64,000 bases of DNA from Boswellia sacra (taxonomy: Eukaryota > Streptophyta > Magnoliopsida > Sapindales > Burseraceae), in contig SNVD02002618.1 in assembly GCA_013180625.2 (NCBI GenBank), forward strand, positions 100,079 to 164,078. The letters run 5' to 3'. Both the position numbers and the translations under genes were made by a program. Numbering within the stretch: position 1 is the stretch's first letter; each line of letters starts with the position of its first letter. This document shows positions 57,315 to 64,000 of this stretch, one piece after another. The notes beneath the pieces are model-generated. The model worked only from the letters and a program-made list of their open reading frames with translations. It did not search any database and was not told the origin of the DNA.

Positions 57315-58502
57315 TTGAACACTTTCAAAAGGTCAAATCACAATCCATATTCACAAACCTACAATCCTGGTTGGAGAAATCATCCAAATTTTAGCTGGAA
57401 AAATGATAATCATGCACAATCTTCACAAGTACCTTTTCAAACACGACAAAATTTTCAAAATTCTCATGATCATGCGTATGCTCCTCCTCCTAGAAATGAC
57501 TTTGAAGAAACATTGCATTCATTCATTACAAAGCAAGAGACTTTCAATAGTCAAACTGCTCAAACACGAGCAAATTTGTCAGAAACTCTTGCAAAATTTG
57601 CATCTACATGTAGCATCCAAGAGAAAGGAAAATTTCCTTCTCAAACATTGCAAAACCCCAAAGATCAATCTAACTCAAATGGAGGGAATTCAAATAACCA
57701 TTATTTTGACCAAGCCAAGTCAGTCATGACCCTTCGCAATGGTAAGGTTGTTGAAAAACACATTCCTAATCCTTGTGAGAAAGAAGAAGAATCGATCTCT
57801 AAAGGGCAGGAAGAGGTTGCCAAACCAACACCTAGCGAAGAGGAAACCAAATCCTCATCTGTGCCTCCATTTCCTCAAGCATTAGCCATACAAAAGAAGC
57901 CAACTCACAATTCTAAAATCTTTGAAATTTTCAAACAGGTAAAGGTCAACATTCCCTTGCTTGATGTGATCAAACAGTTACCTTCTTATGCAAAGTTTTT
58001 GAAAGACTTGTGCACTTTGAAAAGAAAACTAAATATGAAAAAGAAGGCCTTTCTAGCCGAGCAAGTAAGTGCTATTCTTCAAAATAATAATACAGTAAAA
58101 TATAAGGATCCAGGTTGTCCTACAATTTCATGTGTTATTGGAGACCATAAAATTGAACAAGCTTTACTTGATCTTGGTGCTAGTGTGAATTTGCTTCCAT
58201 ACTCAGTTTTTCAAAAACTTAATCTAGGTGAGTTAAAACCAACTTCTGTCACTCTTTTGCTTGCTGATAGATCAATTAAAGTACCAAGAGGAATAGTAGA
58301 AGATGTGTTAGTTCAAGTCCATAAATTCATTTACCCAGTGGATTTTATCGTCTTGGACACACAACCAGTGGAAGTAAGCAATTCAATTCCTGGTATTTTA
58401 GGGCGTCCATTTCTAGCTACTTCTAATGCTTTGATTAATTGCAGGAATGGAGTCATGAAGCTATCATTTGGAAACATGACATTAGAACTTAATGTTTTTT
58501 AA
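57315..58502 (+). CDS. Athila gag C-terminal region and aspartic protease (open frame, partial)
   Basis: Open for 395 codons. NPYSQTYNPGWRNHPNFSW (57348) is the gag tail after the zinc knuckle. A low-complexity linker with VMTLRNGKVVEKHIPNP (57727) follows. The protease is at about 58090-58500: PGCPTISCVIGDHKIEQALL, active site LDLGASVNLLPYSVFQKLNL (58170-58227), IPGILGRPFLATSNALINC (58387) and GVMKLSFGNMTLELNVF. Asp-Leu-Gly in place of Asp-Ser/Thr-Gly is usual for Athila. In the intact element this is one polyprotein with the gag upstream; the first Met is not a true start. Confidence 0.8.
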   Translation: MNTFKRSNHNPYSQTYNPGWRNHPNFSWKNDNHAQSSQVPFQTRQNFQNSHDHAYAPPPRNDFEETLHSFITKQETFNSQTAQTRANLSETLAKFASTCSIQEKGKFPSQTLQNPKDQSNSNGGNSNNHYFDQAKSVMTLRNGKVVEKHIPNPCEKEEESISKGQEEVAKPTPSEEETKSSSVPPFPQALAIQKKPTHNSKIFEIFKQVKVNIPLLDVIKQLPSYAKFLKDLCTLKRKLNMKKKAFLAEQVSAILQNNNTVKYKDPGCPTISCVIGDHKIEQALLDLGASVNLLPYSVFQKLNLGELKPTSVTLLLADRSIKVPRGIVEDVLVQVHKFIYPVDFIVLDTQPVEVSNSIPGILGRPFLATSNALINCRNGVMKLSFGNMTLELNVF

Positions 58503-58914
58503 TATGTGCAAACAACCAAAATGTAAGAAGAAAATGAAGTTGATGAAGCCAATGTAATTGAATCTATTGTGGGAAGCTCACATCCAAAAAGGGAGTTTCT
58601 TCTGACCCTTTGGAAACTTGTCTAGTGAATTCATTAGAATCAAGCATGGAACTAGAATCTGATCTTTCTGATATATGTTCTTTATTTGATTGTGCACAGG
58701 TGATGGAAAAAAGCTCAAAATCAAGATTTGAAGAATTGGGCAAATGAATGAAAGCAAGGAAGGTGAAGCTCCCAAGCTAGAATTGAAGCCCTTACCTGAA
58801 GTACTGAAATATGCATATCTTGGGGAGAATCAGACATATCCGGTGGTAATTTCTTCATCCCTCACATGCAAACAACAAGTTAAGTTGATAGAAGTGCTTT
58901 ACAAGGCATAAAAA
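58503..58914 (+). pseudogene. Athila protease-RT linker
   Basis: Degenerate coding stretch: ANVIESIVGSS (58550) after a stop, MELESDLSDICSLFDCAQVM in another frame near 58648, and APKLELKPLPEVLKYAYLGE near 58765, the block that precedes RT in Athila pol, followed by VVISSSLTCKQQVKLIEVL. At least three frame changes. Confidence 0.6.
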
Positions 58915-61640
58915 ATGCGATTGGGTGGACTTTAAAAGATATAAAAGACATTAACCCTTTAATTTGCACACATAGAATACATTTAGAGGAAAATGCCAAA
59001 ACATCTCAACAACCTCAAAGGAGATTAAATCCACACATGAAAGAGGTTATTAGGGCTGAAGTTCTCAAACTACTTGATGTGGGAATTATCTATCCCATTT
59101 CTGATAGTAAATGGGTAAGCCTTACACAAGTAGTACCAAAAAAATCTGGCATTACAGTTGTTAAAAATGAAAAGGGGGAATCATTGCCAACTCGTGTCTC
59201 ATCTAGTTGGAGGATGTGCATTGATTATAGAAAATTAAATGCTGTCACTAGAAAAGACCATTTTCCCTTACCCTTTCTTGACCAAATTCTTGAAAGAGTA
59301 GCAGGAAACCCTACTACTGCTTTCTTGATGGATACTCAGGCTACTATCAAATCCCCATTGCACTTGAAGACCAAGAAAAGACCACATTCACGTGCCTCTT
59401 TGGCACTTTTGCATTTAGGAGAATGCCTTTTGGACTTTGTAATGCCCCAGCCACTTTTCAAAGATGCATGTTGAGCATTTTCAGTGACATGGTTGAGCAT
59501 TGTTTAGAAGTTTTCATGGATGATTTAACTGTCTTTGGAAACTCTTTTGATAATTGTCTTGAAAATTTAGAAAAAGTCCTAAAAAGGTGTGTAGAAAAAG
59601 GTCTTATTTTGAATTGGGACAAATGTCATTATATGGTCACTTCAGGAATTGTTTTAGGTCATGTGGTGTCTTCTAAAGGAATTGAAGTGGATAAAGCAAA
59701 AGTGGAATTAATTTCCCATTTGCCTCCACAAAAAACAGTTAAAGAGGTTCGTTCATTCTTAGGGCATGCTGGATTTTATAGGAGGTTCATAAGAAATTTC
59801 AGTGCTATATCTAAACCTCTTTGTAACCTCTTAATAAAAAATACTTCCTTTGAATGGACTCAAGAATGTCAAAATGCCTTTGATACACTAATTGGACTTT
59901 TAACAACTGCTCCAATTATGCAATCCCCTGATTGGTCCTTGCCTTTTGAATTGATGTGTGATGCAAGTGACTATGCCGGTGGTGCTGTCTTAGGACAAAG
60001 AAAAGAAGGTAAGCCTTATGTAATATACTATGCAAGTAGGACTTTAAATGATGCACAAATGAATTACACAACAACTGAGAAAGAACTACTTGCAGTAGTT
60101 TTTGCATTAGACAAATTTCGATCTTATTTAATTGGCTCCCCAACAATTGTTTACACTGACCATACAGCTGTGAGATATTTAATGACTAAACAGGATGCAA
60201 AGCCTAGATTGATACGGTGGATCTTATTGCTCCAAGAATTCAACATCACAATAAAGGATAAGAAAGGAGCCGAAAATGTCGTTACTGATCATCTTTCAAG
60301 ACTAACGACAGAGACATTAATTGAAACTTCACCTATCAATGATTCTTTTCCTGATGAATTTTTATTTTTTGTTGCCACTGTACCTTGGTTTGCTAACATT
60401 GTAAATTTTCTTGCAACAGGGAAAATGCCACCTCATTGGACTGCTCAAGACAAAAGAAAATTTTTAACCGAGGTGAAAAATTTTTACTGGGATGACCCAT
60501 ATCTGTTCAAATATTGTCCAGACCAAATAATGAGAAGATGCATACCCGACAATGAGGTAAGTGGTGTCATTAACTTTTGTCATTCTGAAGCATGTGGAGG
60601 ACATTTTTCATCTAGAAAAACAACTGCTAAAATCTTACAATGTGGATTTTATTGGCCCACCTTATTTAAAGATGCACATGCATTTTGCAAAACGTGGGAA
60701 AATTGTCAAAAATTGGGATCTATTTCAAAAAGAAACATGATGCCGTTGAATCCCATTCTTGTCGTTGAAATCTTTGACTGTTGGGGTATTGATTTTATGC
60801 GACCCTTTCCACCGTCATTTGGTTTTGTGTACATCCCTGTTGCAGTAGACTATGTTTCAAAATGGGTCGAGGCAATTCCATGTCGAAACAATGATCACAA
60901 AACAATTGTCAAATTCTTGAAGGAGAATATCTTAAGTGGATTTGGAATTCCTCGAGCCATTATTAGTGATGGGGGTACACATTTTTGTAACAAACCATTT
61001 GAAACTTTAATGAAGAAATATGGAATAACCCATAAAATTTCTACACCTTATCACCCACAAACAAGTGGACAATTTGAATTAGCTAATAGGGAGATAAAAC
61101 AGATCTTAGAAAAAACGGTTAACCCAAATCGTAAAGATTGGTCTTTAAGACTTAATGATGCACTCTGGGCTTACCGAACTGCTTTCAAAACATCATTGGG
61201 AATGTCGCCTTATAGATTAGTTTATGGAAAACCTTGTCACTTGCCAGTGGAAATTGAACATAAAGCTTATTGGGCGATTAAAACATTTAACACAAACTTG
61301 AATGATGCTTGCAAGTTACGAAAACTCCAACTGATGACTTGAATCAATCAGAAATGAGGCTTAGGCCTTACGAGATTCTAAATCTACAAGAAAAATGATG
61401 TTTTTCTGACAAATTTATGTTGAAAATTTTTGAAACCTTCAACAAAAGTTCTTTTTATATGATTCAGTTGCATTATTTTCCCTGGTAAACCTTTCGGACC
61501 CCTCAAAGTTGGACTTGGCCTTTTCATTGTAAAAATGTTTTCCCTCATGGAGCAGTTGGAAATTGAGAACCCAAAGAATGTGTCTGTGTTTAAAGTTAAT
61601 GGACACGTTAAAACCATTCTTTGAGCATTTTTGTGACCAA
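58915..61640 (+). pseudogene. pol: Athila RT, RNase H and integrase (nearly intact)
   Basis: RT: IGWTLKDIKDINP (58920), WRMCIDYRKLNAVTRKDHFP (59210), a frameshift near 59325, then [16 protein letters not shown] (59423) and catalytic [20 protein letters not shown] (59511). RNase [45 protein letters not shown] (all acidic residues present). Integrase: zinc region [10 protein letters not shown]...CKTWENC, then WGIDFM (60783), ISDGGTHF (60963) and [13 protein letters not shown] (61063), keeping Asp, Asp, Glu. The frame runs 639 codons to a TGA at 61340; the C-terminal tail to 61640 is frameshifted (FPHGAVEIENPKN-like sequence). One frameshift and a premature stop are the main lesions. Confidence 0.85.
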
Positions 61641-61808
61641 AATGGAAGGTCCTGCTTTAGTCGATCCTTTTTAAGGATTGATTTTCCCCCGGGGTTTTTC
61701 CCAAAAAGTGGCGGATACGGTACTCCGTGACTATTAAAGTCGTTTTTTCAGTTCCCTAAAAACTATTGCTTGCATCCATTTTCTTTTCTTCTCTCTCATT
61801 TTCTTCAC
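61641..61808 (+). other. Short spacer between integrase and the NABP-like ORF
   Basis: No ORF. Contains a G/C-run palindrome-like CCCCCGGGG (61687-61695) and a CT-rich stretch just before the ATG at 61809 (TTCTCTCTCATTTTCTTCAC). Confidence 0.4.
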
Positions 61809-62367
61809 ATGGATACCATTCTCTCAAAATTGCACAAACATTTTCCCTCTCTTCCTCAAAATTATTTGCTTAAAATTTATAAAGCTCGTGCTGAAAGACT
61901 AAGGTTGTTGATGCGTAAAGGTATTCCTGCTGATTTAAGATGAATTAATTGGAAGCCAAGGTTCGATTCTCTTGTGAGTTTTCAGTATCTTGTTTCCCAT
62001 ATACAAGGTTGGAAAAGCTCTTATGCTTTGATGCCAAAAAGCGAAGAGCGAAAAGGTTACAAGTTTGGGTCCAGATGTGGCAAGATGGACTTGTAACCGA
62101 GCTTTGCCGCTCCTTGTGAATTTGTCTAACAATCGAGAGGAAAACTACGTTCATCAAGAATACTAAGTAAGGAGTCCTTGTGGATGATATACGAAGTAGA
62201 CGACTCTTGAGACGCATTCTTGTGAACTTGTGCAGCGTGAAATTTTTAATTTGTGGACACAATTCCGAGATGAGCAGGAACGCTTTAGTCTTGGGAATCT
62301 TACTCAAAACGACCCTGTTTGCCAGTTTATAAGAAAACTGGATGGGAAGCATATCCCCAACTCATAG
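61809..62367 (+). pseudogene. NABP-like ORF, copy 2 (Cys cluster lost)
   Basis: Starts MDTILSKLHKHFPSLPQN at 61809, matching copy 1 (LHKxFPSLPQN). KIYKARAERLRLL and GIPADLR follow, then a TGA near 61941 and frameshifts. The basic run KKRRAKR is visible near 62038-62058, but the Cys cluster is broken. The C-terminal part recovers: FNLWTQFRDEQERFSLGNLT-like sequence and DPVCQFIRKLDGKHIPNS with a stop at 62365. Same position relative to pol and LOG as copy 1 (ATG to LOG ATG 879 nt here, 986 nt there). Function unknown; nucleic-acid binding is my inference from copy 1. Confidence 0.55.
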
Positions 62368-62430
62368 AATGTGTTTAAGCAGTTTCTGGACGTAAAACCA
62401 GAGGAAGATGTGAGCCACAGTCACAACTAC
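62311..62430 (+). other. 120-nt highly conserved block, copy 2
   Basis: Counterpart of 51491-51610, no gaps, 12 differences by eye. Inverted repeat CCAGTTT (62322-62328) and AAACTGG (62335-62341), stop TAG at 62365-62367, donor-like GAT/GTGAGC at about 62408-62414. Conservation continues for ~60 nt past the stop codon. Confidence 0.7.
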
Positions 62431-62687
62431 CTGTACATATGCATGCGTGCCATCATTTTTTAATTTTAATGCCTCATAGCTGTCATTTTTGAATTTTTAT
62501 CTTTTGTTTGACTTATGGTGTCTCATTTCATCATCTTTTTTTTGAGTTTTTATGCATTATTGTCAACTTTTTTCAACAAACAACCGAGCTACCTATATAG
62601 ATGTAATCATTAGCATACCTTTTTGCACTCCATAAATACCACATCTCTTGTTCTCTTCTTTACACATAGTTAGAGAGTCACATAGAC
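62431..62687 (+). promoter_or_regulatory. Spacer upstream of LOG copy 2
   Basis: T-rich, intron-like in composition. TATA-like boxes are CTATATAG (62593-62600) and CATAAATA (62631-62638), the latter ~50 bp before the ATG. The last ~35 bases (CTTTACACATAGTTAGAGAG...ATAGAC) align with those before LOG copy 1. The G-box duplication of copy 1 is absent. Confidence 0.45.
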
Positions 62688-63331
62688 ATGGAGGTAACTT
62701 CAAACGTCGAATCAAAGGATATGTGGTCTTCTGTGGATCTCGACAGGTAAATTTAAGAGTTTTCATAGATACGAATTCTCTTGGTAGGCTGACTGGCTGA
62801 AAGAAGATTCCATGTGTTATGGGAGGTAGCCTCGGGTTAATGGGTTGTGTGTCAACAGCTGCACATGTAGGGGGTACTCAAGTTTTAGGAGTTATTCCTA
62901 AAGCTTTGGCTGTATAAAGTATTGTTGGAAAAACAGTTGGGAAGGAGTTACAGGTCTCCTCTATGCATGAACGCATGGCACATATGCTCATCAATTTAGA
63001 TGCCTGTATTGCTTTACCAGGTGGCTTTGGCACTCTTGAAGAAATTTTTCAAATTGCCTCTTGGGCCCACCTGAATCTCCATCAAAAACCCATAGGTTTG
63101 TTGAATGTTAACAATTTCTTTGATCCTTTAATAAGTTTTGTTGATGCAGCTGTAAAACAAAATTTTATCCCACATTGGGCGAGAAAGATCCTTGTTTCTG
63201 CCACTTCTGCTGGTGAGTTACTTGACAAATTACAAGAAGTTGAGTATGAACCTGATCCAGCTAGTACTCAAATAAATTGGGCAGGAGGGCAAAACAAAAA
63301 GTGCAAATTGGATCTGAATCTCCGTTTGTAA
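62688..63331 (+). pseudogene. LOG: LOG cytokinin-activating enzyme, retrotransposon-borne copy 2
   Basis: Start ATG at 62688; a frameshift follows before RRIKGYVVFCGS (62715-62745). The stretch that should link FCGS to the glycine-rich loop is largely lost. Then GGSLGLMGCVSTAAHVGGTQ, VLGVIPKALAV, a TAA near 62918, and an uninterrupted part from 62921 to 63331: [24 protein letters not shown] (the intact PGGxGTxxE nucleotide-binding motif), [20 protein letters not shown]. In the MHxRKAxM block of LOGs the Lys is Met here. The tail has ILVSATSAGELLDKLQE, then an extension ending LDLNLRL. No introns. Same gene and position as copy 1; 49 of 64 residues from MHER onward are identical. Confidence 0.87.
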
Positions 63332-64000
63332 TTTTTTTTGTCTTTTATTTTATTTTATTTTTAGCATGTTATTTTATGAGTCTTTCAGGTCATCTCTCTT
63401 GAATAACAGAAGCTTCAGGTAATGTCTCCTATACTTTATCTCTCTACAGTTAAACATGTAGGAACAAATATTTCATTTGGTTGGGGGGAAGGATAGTAGA
63501 CATAATTTGTCTTGTAAATTTTACTTTTCTTGCAAAACAAAAAAAAAAAAGAAAAGCGAGTTAGTATTAATTCAGAGTCCGGTGTAAGGAGTTCAACCTC
63601 CCTTGAGACTCATTTCTGGGTCAGGAATGGCAGAGTAGGAGGACCAAGTTTGAACTCTTGAAACCCATTCTAACCAATTTGTCATTTAATTCTTGCATTT
63701 TTGAAGACTTATTTGATATTATTTAGTCTTGATTTTTGAATTTTATAACAAGGAGGTCTTATTCATATCACTTTGAATCATTCAAATCTATGAACTCTCA
63801 CAACCTTATCATTTAATAAATTGTGTGCTTATATGCTCATTAAGCAAGTATCTATGAATCTTTCTCACACACATACATACCTTGATGTATGATTGTGGGT
63901 GGCGAAATGAAATATTGCAATATTTGAGTTCTTTTGTTTTGTTTAGGATAACAACAAAAGGAAGGGGAAAGTTAAAAAAAAATGAAATAAAAAATGAAAA
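63332..64000 (+). other. Start of the 3' region of the + strand Athila element
   Basis: No ORF. CTTTCAG/GTCATC...CTTCAG/GTAATG (63382-63424) repeats the acceptor-donor arrangement found after LOG copy 1. TTGGTTGGGGGGAAGGATAG at 63477-63496 is a polypurine-tract-like block of Athila type. No 3' LTR is reached; the TGATGAACAC start is not seen before 64000. Confidence 0.55.

Larger units (their letters stand above)
54762..64000 (+). mobile_element. Athila-type element carrying NABP-like and LOG genes (right end outside window)
   Basis: 5' LTR 54762-56155, primer-binding site, gag from 56358, protease, RT-RNase H-integrase (58915-61640), NABP-like ORF 61809-62367, LOG 62688-63331, then the start of a 3' region. 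Inserted in the 5' LTR of the minus-strand Athila-LOG derivative; ATATC (54757-54761) is the predicted target duplication. pol has few lesions, making this the youngest large element in the window. Confidence 0.82.

Noticed and set aside
59916..60146. Minus-strand ORFs inside Athila pol
   Set aside because: They are reverse shadows of the RNase H coding frame.
50472..63331. LOG copies as ordinary host genes
   Set aside because: No introns, several stops and frameshifts in each, and both lie between retrotransposon gag-pol/protease and 3' LTR or polypurine sequence with the same upstream ORF.

Overview
The window looks like intergenic heterochromatin of a plant, probably a eudicot: it is AT-rich, intron-poor and packed with plant-type LTR retrotransposons (Tat and Athila branches of Ty3/gypsy, a SIRE-like Ty1/copia), an L1-type LINE and two hAT-type MITEs. 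I see no intact host gene, rRNA, tRNA or CRISPR array. Almost every reading frame is broken, so most coding entries are given as pseudogenes.

Layout, read as nested insertions. (1) Bases 253-41525 hold two Tat-type elements in + orientation sharing the middle LTR (LTR 253-2201, internal 1, LTR 11039-14291, internal 2). Both have gag-pol followed by a long 3' region whose opposite strand carries two extra genes: a DUF7745-like ORF and an intron-containing plant mobile domain (PMD) gene. (2) The middle LTR is split by a solo Athila-type LTR (12584-13969, TSD AAAAT). The leaders and 3' regions carry two hAT MITEs (9388-10563, TSD GTCGAAAG; 14675-15188, TSD AAATTCCC). (3) A minus-strand Tat derivative (15480-27224, TSD GGTTG) sits in the leader of the second element and contains a truncated LINE (16434-18669), a SIRE-like copia element (about 18670-25240) and another PMD copy. 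(4) A solo LTR (37967-39921, TSD ATAGA) splits the promoter of the PMD gene. (5) A third, minus-strand Tat element starts at 41526. Its 5' LTR is interrupted at 47125 by a minus-strand Athila derivative (47125-54761), whose own 5' LTR is interrupted at 54762 by a + strand Athila element running out of the window.

The most interesting content is in the two Athila elements. In the place where an env-like ORF would be expected, both carry the same two-gene cassette in the same order: a small basic, cysteine-containing protein that resembles viral nucleic-acid-binding proteins (NABP-like), then an intronless LOG gene (cytokinin riboside 5'-monophosphate phosphoribohydrolase). The two elements have different LTRs and diverged coding sequence, yet the cassette is kept, LOG codon differences are mostly synonymous, and a 120-nt block between the two genes is about 90% identical with no gaps. 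The minus-strand element has lost RT, RNase H and integrase but keeps the cassette. I infer an accessory module, possibly host-manipulating (cytokinin activation plus nucleic-acid binding), carried by an Athila sublineage. Both copies in this window are broken by stops and frameshifts.
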